Shown one piece after another: positions 49,201 through 57,008 of a DNA stretch of 64,000 nucleotides; the stretch's first letter is position 1, and every line of letters starts with the position of its first letter. Under the pieces are notes generated by a model, which was given only the letters and a program-made list of their open reading frames with translations, searched no databases and was not told the DNA's origin. The position numbers and the translations under genes are program-made. Where the stretch lies: assembly GCA_902470765.1 (NCBI GenBank), contig CABRHW010000001.1, forward strand, positions 152,549 through 216,548. The letters run 5' to 3'. This DNA comes from an uncultured Collinsella sp. (GTDB taxonomy: Bacteria; Actinomycetota; Coriobacteriia; Coriobacteriales; Coriobacteriaceae).

Positions 49201-49371
49201 ACCGATGCCTACGCCGCGCTCGAGGCGAGCCGCCGAGCCCTCACCATCGCGGGCGTGGACGGCACGCGTCTGGCTTGCGCTCGTACCGAGGACGACCTGC
49301 CCCACAATGTCAATCCGACGAACATTGCCACGGTATCCGAGGTCGTGACCGAGGTTATCCGTCGTTCGTAG
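46222..49371 (+). CDS. Membrane M28-like peptidase split by a ~600-residue disordered insert
   Basis: 1049 aa. The N-half resembles M28 zinc aminopeptidases (VVVVAHYDSP, H138/D140) and contains about four hydrophobic helices (~57-93, ~158-178, ~186-208). The C-half (899-1049) completes the fold (HDIWFVATGASDCDGAG, NLESIG, LPHNVNP). Between them lie ~600 residues rich in Ala/Glu/Pro, probably disordered. Several usual metal ligands look changed: the bridging Asp site reads GAVCNKSS, and the Glu-Glu site reads SDCDG. The enzyme may be inactive or altered. ATG 46222 has GGAG 5 nt upstream. Confidence 0.75.
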   Translation: MANTQNYINHLLQNTGITPACSEEERLAAEDIAQIFRNHGFDPEVQEFNAPAPSRLAFAVTGILAFAGALLMGIGGGIGLVGTLLAIVGAVLYVLERTGHPVVSRLGKTGVSQNVIAYHKASGPLASPRNRPVVVVAHYDSPRAELLAREPYAPYRALIAKLLPIATVAPAAVAILRILPLPGALKVLLWIVAILASLVALANAANIISNRFVLPYTSGAVCNKSSVAAMLGVMDNVAPYQGENEFPDDIPFDTYFGEQKRRAEEMARAAAEYAAAQQQNDYGNTIEYEEPSYDEDEFGQPVAPADAAEQDEAFDEQIDGFEGASADETLIGVIAPEAQDQTAQVEVSTEEEPAAEPAEEPAVVEVAEPEPKLYRNAAGNIRFGSDAIRALGMLPESCTLDYEEGEEPTFEPEPAPVVTASAPVVAVDDESAAVAAAVAEPEAVSAIDPAAGLDILAPAAPAQDVTDEPDDDYAEQPRRVSYESDTDFSAEIPAATPHADIASAFSSIGASASNFFKGALAKGRKFVDDFEGKRAAAREAAEQEAIAQQQAAEAARERAAQEFEQNEAMQSVPVDAAEATTSFEAQQHVDSTMSFDAAQFDSTITFEKQGTAIAEPLPVSDEQGDAADDDEPIDAAEIQDVAGHEAVEANPDEEQYAAAEQDDSAEVEQEEVPAVSEAPETDESRPYSTQIFTMPTPSGSGATVADVAPTQDETVDSLMAQISSQASPRPQMNVPDPASAPSPAPSSSPLASVPDPSLPSMQQANVASRTSLFDLPDPSAQTNDPFATAQGPEPTSAPVATPMPISSGAQPLETISAPASTGAKPQKRGLGGLFGRKKKNEQDSMSDWLGVEDDYDAKKSGRGIGSWDNFEDDDDGWKGGATSSDGASAEDMLSAVASMGDDELLGHDIWFVATGASDCDGAGMRAFLASHRDKLRGVFFINLESIGAGRLSVVTVEGEQQLLKGDRRIMNLVSKVCKSFHVDCGALEMPYAKTDAYAALEASRRALTIAGVDGTRLACARTEDDLPHNVNPTNIATVSEVVTEVIRRS

Positions 49372-49392
49372 ACGGAGCTCTAAGGAGTCAAC

Positions 49393-49611
49393 GTGTTTTC
49401 GTATATTAAGCGCCATTGGCCTGTCTACGTGATTTTGACCTTGATCGCCATTGCGTTAGGATTTGGGGCTGCCTACATCGTGGGTGCGAAGGGCTCGACC
49501 CCCGCCTCCGCAATCAGCGAAGAGGTGGAGCAAGAACAGAGCACGGGTGCCGATGGGATTCCTGAGTCCGAGCAGGCAATCGTTGATGGTGGATCTTCGT
49601 CTGCAGAGTAG
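49393..49611 (+). CDS. Small membrane protein following the M28-like gene
   Basis: 72 residues: a short cytoplasmic start, one membrane helix (VYVILTLIAIALGFGAAYIV) and an acidic Ser/Glu tail. The GTG start has AAGGAG 5 nt upstream and lies 21 nt after the M28-like gene, so the two are likely co-expressed. A strong terminator follows. Unknown function; it could partner the M28-like protein. Confidence 0.65.
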   Translation: MFSYIKRHWPVYVILTLIAIALGFGAAYIVGAKGSTPASAISEEVEQEQSTGADGIPESEQAIVDGGSSSAE

Positions 49612-49632
49612 ATACGGCGATTAAAATGATTG

Positions 49633-49670
49633 AAAGCGGGCGAGCCGGGGGACTGGCTCGCCCGCTTTTT
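49633..49670. terminator. Bidirectional terminator
   Basis: AAAGCGGGCGAGCC pairs with GGCTCGCCCGCTTT, followed by TT on the plus strand. The minus-strand side serves the thioester adhesin gene. Confidence 0.92.
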
Positions 49671-49677
49671 CATCGCG

Positions 49678-52600
49678 CTAGCGCTTCTTTGGGTTCGACC
49701 TAAGGCGAGCGAACCATAGGGCTGCGGCACCCGAGGTCAGGAGCGCGGTGATGCAAGCGGCGATGGGAGCTGATCCTGTTGCCGGTAGGTCCTGCGGTAG
49801 GGTACAGCGTTGAATGACACGGTCCTCGTCATGTGACTCAAGTTTATCGCCGCCGCCGTTGCGGCAAAGATCGACGCGCGCGCTGTTGGTGAGTGCAGTT
49901 TGGGGCGTATAAGCCGACGTTGCCTGCATGTGCACGACTGCGCCCCGAGCGTCTGTGCCAAGGATTGCTTTGGCATCGTCAAGGTCGTCGTGCTCATCTT
50001 TGAGATCATCACGGGTCCAAGAATCCGCATCGCTTCGAGTCGTAAAGTCGGCGGCTACCGCACCGTATTCAATGCGAATGCCCGTCACGACGGTATTGGA
50101 TGCAAGGTCGAGTTCTTTCGCCTCGAGTGTGGTGGATTCCGTGGTCGAGACATCCGCCTTCCAGAGGTGCCAGCCGTCGTAATCGACGAGGCGGCAATCC
50201 TCACCCAGGCTCTCTTTTACTTCGTCGGACTCAAGCCAAGGATTTTCGTGCCCATCGTCAAGCGTCGCGTTTGCCGGCTCATCGACGTCTGTCGAGTCCA
50301 ACGGCGTCGTGCGATACCACACGTTGCACAGACCGTTGAGGTCGCCGATGGCGACGGGGGTTTCGATTGAGACGAATCTCGCCGTGCCGTCTTTGGCGCA
50401 CTCAAGATCATCGGTAATCGTAAACTCATCAACCCAAGTAGCGGAATCGTTTCGAGCATCGATGGTATAGGAGAAAAGCCCATCCGTATTGGTTTGCATC
50501 GCGGCGCGGTTTTTTCCATCGCCGTTAGCCAACAGATCCTTCCCGATAGGTTGGACAAGTTCCTGACGCTTGTCGACCTGTCCTTTGATCTCGATGGGCG
50601 CATCCTTCATCGCGACGGATTGGACTTCTCCCGTATCCTTTATTTCAAACGTTATCTCCTCGGCAAGGTCATAGGTCCGCGGAGACATCGTTTCGCGCAA
50701 CGAGTAGGTGCCGGGTGCAAGATGTTCGACGCGGTGCGGCTTGTCGGATGAGGTCCAGGAGTCTATTTCGGTTTTATCGGGACCATATAAGGTGAGTTGT
50801 GCGCCTTTCACTTCCTGCTCTCCGCTTGCATCGACCTTGGAGATATCAACCTTGGTGTAATCGTCGGATACGTTAAGCCGTGCTTCTACAACGGGTGTTT
50901 TCTGGTCGGCATAAGTAAGGTCGACAATATGGGATGTCCGATCGAGTAAGAAGCCTGCCGGCGCTTGAGTCTCGACAACCTCGTAGTGCGCGGTGCCAGA
51001 TCCCAGCGGGAGGTCGTCCGCGCGTGCTTCTCCAGTTTCATCCGTCGTGACGGTAGCGACAGTCTCACCGTCGAGCGCGGCGATGCTACCGTCGGGGCGC
51101 ACGATATCACCCGAAGCACGGATCTCAAAGATGGCGCCCGCGAGGCTGCTGCCGTCTACGGCATCGGTTTTAACGATCCTGATGTTTCCGATCGCGGCGT
51201 GGTCATAATACGAGGCGATTGCAACGGGCGTTAGGTTTATATCGGCGGGTATGTTTACCTCGATCTCTTCGCCGACAAGATAGGGCTCTTTGGCCGAGGT
51301 TTCGCGTACATAATAGGTGCCCGGCACGAGCGATTCGGGCAGTGTGACGGTCCCGGTCGTGTCAGTCGTAAAGGTGTCCATTACGTTATGTGCTGGATAC
51401 CAGCAAGTTTGTGAGACAGGTTTGTGATTGCTGTCGAGTAGTTGGAAGGTGAATCCGGCTAGTGGAACAGAAGCGCCTGTTTGGGCATCGCGTTTTACAA
51501 TCTGGAGATGCGTCGACAGAGCGTGGTTGTCCACGATATATTGAAGCTCGGTGCCGTCGGAAATCTGATTAGCCTCGACGGTCCATTCCCCCGCACGTTT
51601 AAAACCCTCGGGGACGGTTTCCGGAACCTCACGAACCGTGTAGCCGGCGCGGTCGTATGGGACGGCTCCGTGGACACCGGCTGGTCGCTTGCCTGTGCCA
51701 AACCATGCTTCGGGCTGGTCTTTGGTGGAGGCAAAGCCATAGATGTTTGTAGTCAGTGTGCCAACAACCTGCTGAGAGCTGTTACTGACAACCTCAAAGA
51801 CAACATCTCCTGCCGGCTGCTCCAGGCCGGATTGATCGTTATTGCCGTAGTCCTTGAATTTTGAAATCTCAAGGTTAAACGCAATGGGGATATCGGAAAT
51901 GCGAGATTCGATCTCGACCACGCCTGAATCGCCGAGTTGGTCGGCTCCAACGGTGTAAGACCAACTGTCACCGGAGGGCAAATAGCCCTCGGGCGCCTTC
52001 GATTCATAGATGGTAAAGGTTCCCAGGGGGACATCGGTGAGGGTAGCTCGACCGCTTTCATCGGTCCTGAGAGTTTGTGTCCATCCAGGGGTTGATTGCG
52101 ATACGCACACGAATTCTGCTCCTGCGAGCGAAGCCCCAACTTGGGGGCCTGCATTCGTTGCGGCGTCGAGCTTTACAATGCGCAAGGTAATGGTGCCGGG
52201 TTGTTCATCAATGGTGACGTATCCGCCGTTATCCGTCGTGGTAAAGGCAATGCGATCGTGCCGGGGGATATAACCAGCTGGCGCTGTTGTCTCAACTAGG
52301 TAGTATGCCGTGTTGGGTAGGAGTGTTGCCTGCGCTCGACCGTTGCTGTCCATCTGGACGGTGCCGACACGCGCGCCGCTGGCGCTCTCAAAAACATCGA
52401 ATGTTGCCCCGTCAAACTGATAAGTATTGTTTCCGCTGGTAATGGCAGCGTTTGCAGACTGCTTTTGGAAGGAAACAGAGACCGCCGGCAGTACATAGAG
52501 CATGTCTTGACGTTTGCTGCCGCCCGATACGGTTCCTATATAGCGCCGCGCGCGGTGCGGAGCGGCTTTGATGCTTCCTGATTTTGCGCTGTCGTGGAGC

Positions 52601-53109
52601 CACCGCGCAGCCGCCACGACTTCATTGTCGGCGGTAAAGTGCCCGCTCTTGGTTTTGCCCTGAGCGGTCGTGTAGGAGTAGGTGCCGTCGACATGGGTAG
52701 TGCCGTTGAGCATCCATACGGCAAGCTGGGTGGCGGCGCGGGCGCGATCGGGTGAAAGATGGTAACCGCCAAACGACGTGGCGGTAGGATATCCGTGACA
52801 AACGATTGCCGCGAACTCGTCGTCGAGCCACACCCAGCCTTGATCAAAGTTGAGCCATGGGCCGCCCGGCTTGGTGGGGCCGGGGCGCTCCTGGTTCATG
52901 CAGTAGGCAATCGAGGCGTCTTGAGCTTCATACTTGCCGATGAAGAAGGGCCCACAATCATCGCTAATAGTGCGGAAGCCGAGCTGGTCGTAGCCATCGA
53001 CGGCAAATGCGGCTCCCGGTGCCAGACAGCCGAAAAGCAGGAAGAGGAGCAGGAGCAGCGGACCTGTTGCGATTGCGCTGTGGACAGAGTGCGTGGGTGC
53101 GTTGGACAT
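49678..53109 (-). CDS. Thioester-domain surface adhesin with Cna-B stalk, LPATG anchored
   Basis: 1143 aa. A signal peptide is cleaved near residue 37. An N-terminal thioester domain (~38-190) has YCMNQ with Cys70 and TQLAVWML with Gln128, the pair expected to form a Cys-Gln thioester for covalent attachment to host surfaces. About seven Cna-B/SpaA modules follow, each with a Glu motif (YYLVETTAPAGY, FTIYESKAPEGY, YTVREVPE, YYVRETSAKEPY, YEVVETQAPAGF, YSLRETMSP). A final region leads to LPATG, a hydrophobic helix and a KKR tail. AAGGAG precedes the ATG. It is on the minus strand, against the arm's bias. Confidence 0.88.
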   Translation of the reverse strand: MSNAPTHSVHSAIATGPLLLLLFLLFGCLAPGAAFAVDGYDQLGFRTISDDCGPFFIGKYEAQDASIAYCMNQERPGPTKPGGPWLNFDQGWVWLDDEFAAIVCHGYPTATSFGGYHLSPDRARAATQLAVWMLNGTTHVDGTYSYTTAQGKTKSGHFTADNEVVAAARWLHDSAKSGSIKAAPHRARRYIGTVSGGSKRQDMLYVLPAVSVSFQKQSANAAITSGNNTYQFDGATFDVFESASGARVGTVQMDSNGRAQATLLPNTAYYLVETTAPAGYIPRHDRIAFTTTDNGGYVTIDEQPGTITLRIVKLDAATNAGPQVGASLAGAEFVCVSQSTPGWTQTLRTDESGRATLTDVPLGTFTIYESKAPEGYLPSGDSWSYTVGADQLGDSGVVEIESRISDIPIAFNLEISKFKDYGNNDQSGLEQPAGDVVFEVVSNSSQQVVGTLTTNIYGFASTKDQPEAWFGTGKRPAGVHGAVPYDRAGYTVREVPETVPEGFKRAGEWTVEANQISDGTELQYIVDNHALSTHLQIVKRDAQTGASVPLAGFTFQLLDSNHKPVSQTCWYPAHNVMDTFTTDTTGTVTLPESLVPGTYYVRETSAKEPYLVGEEIEVNIPADINLTPVAIASYYDHAAIGNIRIVKTDAVDGSSLAGAIFEIRASGDIVRPDGSIAALDGETVATVTTDETGEARADDLPLGSGTAHYEVVETQAPAGFLLDRTSHIVDLTYADQKTPVVEARLNVSDDYTKVDISKVDASGEQEVKGAQLTLYGPDKTEIDSWTSSDKPHRVEHLAPGTYSLRETMSPRTYDLAEEITFEIKDTGEVQSVAMKDAPIEIKGQVDKRQELVQPIGKDLLANGDGKNRAAMQTNTDGLFSYTIDARNDSATWVDEFTITDDLECAKDGTARFVSIETPVAIGDLNGLCNVWYRTTPLDSTDVDEPANATLDDGHENPWLESDEVKESLGEDCRLVDYDGWHLWKADVSTTESTTLEAKELDLASNTVVTGIRIEYGAVAADFTTRSDADSWTRDDLKDEHDDLDDAKAILGTDARGAVVHMQATSAYTPQTALTNSARVDLCRNGGGDKLESHDEDRVIQRCTLPQDLPATGSAPIAACITALLTSGAAALWFARLRSNPKKR

Positions 53110-53363
53110 GGCTGCTCCTTATCCCTCGTGCGCCGCATGGGGAGGTTGCGACGCGTAGGATGAGGCTACCCCCGAGGTTCATGCGGGTAAGTACCGGAGC
53201 CTGACCAAAAGCTTGCCCAATTCCTGACAAATTGAGCTCAAATACAACAATCAGGCAAAAGCGCAGGTAGAAGATAAGGAGAACAGGAGGCCAAAGGTCC
53301 TCGTCTCCACAATTGATGCGATTTTCAAACGAATCTCCACAGCTAAAACAAGCATCGCCACCC

Positions 53364-53393
53364 TTGTATCGAACAAGACAACCGCGTTATACT
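53364..53393 (+). promoter_or_regulatory. Promoter of tRNA-Gly
   Basis: -35 TTGTAT (53364-53369), an 18-nt spacer and -10 TATACT (53388-53393), 13 nt before the tRNA. The remaining ~250 bases back to the adhesin start hold no visible gene. Confidence 0.65.
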
Positions 53394-53406
53394 AGCCAAC
53401 ACACAA

Positions 53407-53481
53407 GCGGGCATCGCCAAGTGGTAAGGCATCAGCTTCCCAAGCTGACACTCGCGGGTTCGAGTCCCGTTGCCCGCTCCA
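53407..53481 (+). tRNA. tRNA-Gly (anticodon CCC), CCA encoded
   Basis: Acceptor GCGGGCA pairs with TGCCCGC, then T and CCA. Anticodon loop TTCCCAA (CCC). T-arm CGGGTTCGAGTCCCG. The last 18 nt, GTCCCGTTGCCCGCTCCA, recur twice downstream. Confidence 0.97.
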
Positions 53482-53487
53482 GAAAAA

Positions 53488-53524
53488 GTAAAAGCACGAC
53501 ACCGTTCCGGTGCCGTGCTTTTTT
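53488..53524 (+). terminator. Terminator after tRNA-Gly
   Basis: AAAAGCACG-A-CACCG pairs with CGGTG-C-CGTGCTTTT, followed by TT. Confidence 0.92.
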
Positions 53525-53530
53525 CAATAA

Positions 53531-53672
53531 AGCGCCGGGACTCGAACCCGCCAGGGTGCGAGCGTAAAACAAACGCGAAGCGTTTGTAGCGAGCAGGCGA
53601 AGGCGCCGGCAGGCGCCTGAAGCCGGTGCGGATTTGCGAAGCAAATACGCGGACGTCCCGTTGCCCGCTCCA
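53531..53672. repeat. tRNA-linked hairpin element (Gly copy)
   Basis: Inverted copy of the tRNA-Gly T-arm (CGGGACTCGAACCCG, 53536-53550), then CCAGGGTGCGAGCG. Hairpins follow: ACAAACGC-GAA-GCGTTTGT (53569-53587), AGGCGCC-GGCA-GGCGCCT (53601-53618) and ATTTGC-GAA-GCAAAT (53632-53646). It ends with GTCCCGTTGCCCGCTCCA (53655-53672), a perfect copy of the tRNA's last 18 nt. Confidence 0.75.
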
Positions 53673-53751
53673 TCGAGCGCGGGAGACTTTGGGACGGCCA
53701 ATTCAACAAAGTCTTCCCCATCGTCTCCGTGAATCCGAGGAGATCGACCGC

Positions 53752-53803
53752 AGCCGGTGCGGATTTGCGAAGCAAATACGCAGACGTCCCGTTGCCCGCT
53801 CCA
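53752..53803. repeat. Second partial copy of the Gly element
   Basis: This 52-bp segment repeats 53621-53672 with a single difference. It includes the third hairpin and another perfect 18-nt copy of the tRNA-Gly 3' end (53786-53803). The ~80 bases between the copies hold no visible gene. Confidence 0.85.
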
Positions 53804-53905
53804 ATTCCAAAATGTTAGGTTAATGCCTGCTGCCCATACTTGCACCTGCGCACGGTACAATGGTTGGGTTACGACCAACGTGCCAATAACCAAAAAGGAG
53901 CCGCT

Positions 53906-55252
53906 ATGATCGATCGCTATACCCGCCCGGAGATGGGACACATCTTCTCCCTCGAGAACAAGTACGCCATTTGGCAGGAGATCGAGGTCCTGGCCTGTGA
54001 GGCCCAGGCGGAGCTCGGCAAGATCGGCATTTCTAAAGACGAAGCCCAGTGGATCCGCGACCATGCCAACTTTGAGAAGGCAAAGGTCGACGAGATCGAG
54101 GAGGTCACGCGCCACGACGTCATCGCCTTCCTGACCAACATGAAGGAGTACATCGACGCCGATGTTCCCGAGGGCGACCCCAAGCCCAGCCGCTGGGTTC
54201 ACTATGGCATGACCAGCTCCGATCTGGGCGACACGGCTCTGTGCTACCAGCTCACCCAGGCCTGCGACCTGATCATCGAGGACGTCAAGAAGCTCGGCGA
54301 GATTTGCAAGCGTCGCGCCTTTGAGGAGCGCAACACGCTCTGTGCCGGCCGCACTCATGGCATCCACGCCGAGCCGATGACCTTCGGCATGAAGTTTGGC
54401 TCTTGGGCCTGGGAGCTCAAGCGCGATCTGGATCGTCTTGAGGACGCCCGCAAGAATGTTGCCTTTGGTGCCATCTCGGGCGCTGTCGGCACGTACAGCT
54501 CCATCGAGCCGTTCGTCGAGGAGTATGTCTGCGAGCACCTGGGCCTGGTTCACGACCCGCTGTCCACGCAGGTTATCAGCCGCGACCATCACGCCTATCT
54601 CGCCGGCGTTCTCGCCACCACCGCAGCCACCTGCGAGCGCATCGCTACCGAGGTCCGCAATCTGCAGAAGACTGATACGCTCGAGGCCGAGGAGCCGTTC
54701 CGTAAGGGCCAAAAGGGCAGCTCAGCCATGCCGCACAAGCGCAACCCCATCACCATGGAGAAAGTCTGCGGTCTGTCGCGCGTCGTGAAGTCCAACGCCC
54801 AGGTTGCCTTCGATAACGTCGCCCTGTGGCACGAGCGTGACATTTCGCACTCCTCTGCCGAGCGTGTCGCCCAGGCCGATAGCTTCATCGCCCTCGACCA
54901 CATGTTCCAGTGCCTCATCCGCGTTATCGACGGCCTGCAGCTGTACCCTGCCCGCATGATGGCCAACCTCAATAAGACCCGCGGCCTCATCTTCTCCTCC
55001 AAGGTGCTGCTCGCCCTCGTCGACACGGGCATCACCCGCGAGGACGCGTACGCCATTGTGCAGGAGAACGCCATGGCAACTTGGCACGAGGTACAGGATT
55101 GTGTCTCCGGCCCCACCTTTAAGGAGCGTCTCGAGGCCGACCCGCGCTGCACCGTCAGTCAGGAGAAGCTCGACGAGATCTTTGATCCGTGGGACTTCCT
55201 CACCCGTATCGACACGGTCTTTGATCGTCTGGAGCAGCTGAGCTTCGAGTAG
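53906..55252 (+). CDS. purB: Adenylosuccinate lyase
   Basis: Cleaves SAICAR to AICAR and adenylosuccinate to AMP in purine synthesis. 448 aa. The TSSDLGDTA block carries the first His/Ser region, AGRTHGIHAEP the catalytic His, and the signature GSSAMPHKRNPI the flexible-loop Ser. ATG 53906 has AAAGGAG 7 nt upstream; the longer frame upstream covers non-coding sequence. It works with purA and purC encoded elsewhere in the window. Confidence 0.96.
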   Translation: MIDRYTRPEMGHIFSLENKYAIWQEIEVLACEAQAELGKIGISKDEAQWIRDHANFEKAKVDEIEEVTRHDVIAFLTNMKEYIDADVPEGDPKPSRWVHYGMTSSDLGDTALCYQLTQACDLIIEDVKKLGEICKRRAFEERNTLCAGRTHGIHAEPMTFGMKFGSWAWELKRDLDRLEDARKNVAFGAISGAVGTYSSIEPFVEEYVCEHLGLVHDPLSTQVISRDHHAYLAGVLATTAATCERIATEVRNLQKTDTLEAEEPFRKGQKGSSAMPHKRNPITMEKVCGLSRVVKSNAQVAFDNVALWHERDISHSSAERVAQADSFIALDHMFQCLIRVIDGLQLYPARMMANLNKTRGLIFSSKVLLALVDTGITREDAYAIVQENAMATWHEVQDCVSGPTFKERLEADPRCTVSQEKLDEIFDPWDFLTRIDTVFDRLEQLSFE

Positions 55253-55278
55253 GTTCGGGCATAACGTTAGCTTTTTAG

Positions 55279-55316
55279 GGCGCTTTGCTGGTAATGTGTG
55301 TTGCCGGCAAAGCGCC
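55279..55316 (+). terminator. Hairpin after purB
   Basis: GGCGCTTTGCTGG pairs with CCGGCAAAGCGCC (one G-U). The trailing T content is low, so termination may be partial. Confidence 0.55.
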
Positions 55317-55380
55317 TCGTTGCATTTAGGGAAAGACGGGGATAATAGTCGTCTCGAATAACATTCTGAGAGGGGATCGC

Positions 55381-55644
55381 ATGATTTCGTTTGATTACAA
55401 GCCTCAGGGCGTGTGTGCTCGCAATATTCACCTTGATCTTTCCGATGACGGCAACAAGGTGATGGGCGTTGAGTTTACCGGCGGCTGCGACGGCAATCTC
55501 AAGGCTATCTCCAAGCTGGTCGAGGGCGCTCCTGCCGATCGCGTAATCGAGGTTCTCGCCGGTAATACCTGCGGTATGAAAAAGACCTCCTGCGCCGACC
55601 AGCTTACACGCGCTATCGAGGCCGCTCGCACCGAGATCGCCTAA
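55381..55644 (+). CDS. TSCPD-domain protein
   Basis: 87 residues. The end of the protein carries TSCADQLTRAI, the TSCPD motif that also appears at the C-terminus of some ribonucleotide reductases. CGGCDG-type and CGMKKTSC cysteines could bind metal. Stand-alone proteins of this kind belong to a TIGR03905-like family of unknown function. It overlaps the next gene by one base (TAATG). Confidence 0.82.
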   Translation: MISFDYKPQGVCARNIHLDLSDDGNKVMGVEFTGGCDGNLKAISKLVEGAPADRVIEVLAGNTCGMKKTSCADQLTRAIEAARTEIA

Positions 55645-56855
55645 TGGGTATCGCCGATCACATCAAGAACGGAATATCGCGTCGCGGCTTTGTACTCGGT
55701 GGGGCTGCCGCGGGCGCTGCCACGGTGCTTGCCGGATGCTCGAAAAAAACGGGCACCAGCGATGATGCCGCCGGCGAGCCGCAGGTTATCAAGGACGATT
55801 CCAAGATCATCTCGATTACGGATGAGTACGAGGCAGTCGACATCGATCTTGAGCCGGCGGCGTCGTGGACGCTGCCTCTGGGTACGCTGCTGTACTACTG
55901 CGACGGCGATTACGCCGCGGCGATGATGGCGCCCGCATCGGCGCTGCACGCCAACACACTCGGTGTGCTCAACCTGGGTGATGGCTCGCTCACCACATTA
56001 ATCGAGGATCCTATCGAGGGCACGGGATATGCATTCTACGATGTCCGTGCCGGCGACGGCGTATTCGCGTGGGTTGAGATGAACTTTGCCAATTCATCGT
56101 GGAAGCTCTACGCTCAAAATCTGTCGGGCGCTTCGCTCTCTGGCGACGTGGTTGAGCTCGATCGAGGTGGCAAGGACTATGATCCGCCCCTGTTTACGGC
56201 GTTCGGGTCATCGGTCATCTGGTATAAAATGCCTTCGGCAGGCGGCAATAAAACGAGTAGTGATTCGTTTTGCTATCGTCGCTCGCTTGATGAATCCAAG
56301 GCCGAGGTAATTTGGAAATCGACGGGCCGCTTTGCATCGGCCCCGCGCGCGAGCGACGGCATTTTGACCATCTCGCCGCGTGTCCGCAACGACGAGGGCG
56401 TCTACTACGGCATAACGGCAATCGATCTGACCGACGGCAACAACACCAAGCGTGCCCAGTTGGTCCTTCCTTCGTCAGTTTCGCCTTTCGAGGCCGTATA
56501 TATGGGCGATACCTTCGTGTTTTCTATCGAGGCGGCCTATAGTGGCGTGGGCAGCCTGGGCAATATGGGCACGTATATCGGTAATGAGGGAGGGCCGTAC
56601 CTCTTCCTGTCACGCGAGCCGCTCGCATGTGCGGCTGGCAAGAAGAATAAATACCTTGTTAAGGTACAGGCGTCGCATTTCCTGATCGACACCTCTGCCA
56701 AGACCTATGGCTCGCTGCTGTCGCCCGACCGCGCTTTGGAGTATGGCGATTATCCAGCTACGGCGGGAAAATTGGACTCATTCCTTACGTACGCCACGGT
56801 GCGCAACAGCCAGGGTATACCAGAGACGGTCACTGCACGCCTATTCTCTCTTTAA
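55644..56855 (+). CDS. Tat-exported lipoprotein of unknown function
   Basis: 403 aa. The N-terminus has a twin-arginine signal (SRRGFVLGG) and a lipobox LAGC with Cys32, so it should be exported folded and lipid-anchored. The rest is beta-rich with repeated motifs (SGSVIWYK-like, ISPRVRNDEGVYYGI), resembling a WD/beta-propeller-like pattern, but I do not recognise the family. Translation is coupled to the TSCPD gene. A hairpin follows. Confidence 0.72.
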   Translation: MGIADHIKNGISRRGFVLGGAAAGAATVLAGCSKKTGTSDDAAGEPQVIKDDSKIISITDEYEAVDIDLEPAASWTLPLGTLLYYCDGDYAAAMMAPASALHANTLGVLNLGDGSLTTLIEDPIEGTGYAFYDVRAGDGVFAWVEMNFANSSWKLYAQNLSGASLSGDVVELDRGGKDYDPPLFTAFGSSVIWYKMPSAGGNKTSSDSFCYRRSLDESKAEVIWKSTGRFASAPRASDGILTISPRVRNDEGVYYGITAIDLTDGNNTKRAQLVLPSSVSPFEAVYMGDTFVFSIEAAYSGVGSLGNMGTYIGNEGGPYLFLSREPLACAAGKKNKYLVKVQASHFLIDTSAKTYGSLLSPDRALEYGDYPATAGKLDSFLTYATVRNSQGIPETVTARLFSL

Positions 56856-56914
56856 GCTTAGAGGGGTTAAAAAGGCGCCAACAGGGGAATAAACGCGTTG
56901 TAATTGTGAGTACC

Positions 56915-56953
56915 GCCCGCCGAGCTGCCGCGTCATAGCGGCATCTGGCGGGC
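56915..56953 (+). terminator. Hairpin between the lipoprotein and two-component genes
   Basis: GCCCGCC and GAGCTGCCGC pair with GCGGCATCT and GGCGGGC around GTCATA. There is no T-run, so it is a weak terminator candidate. Confidence 0.45.
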
Positions 56954-57008
56954 TCAGGTGCGTTAAAATGGGCTTGTTCTTAGCTAATTGAGACAGGGGG
57001 GCCGTGTT

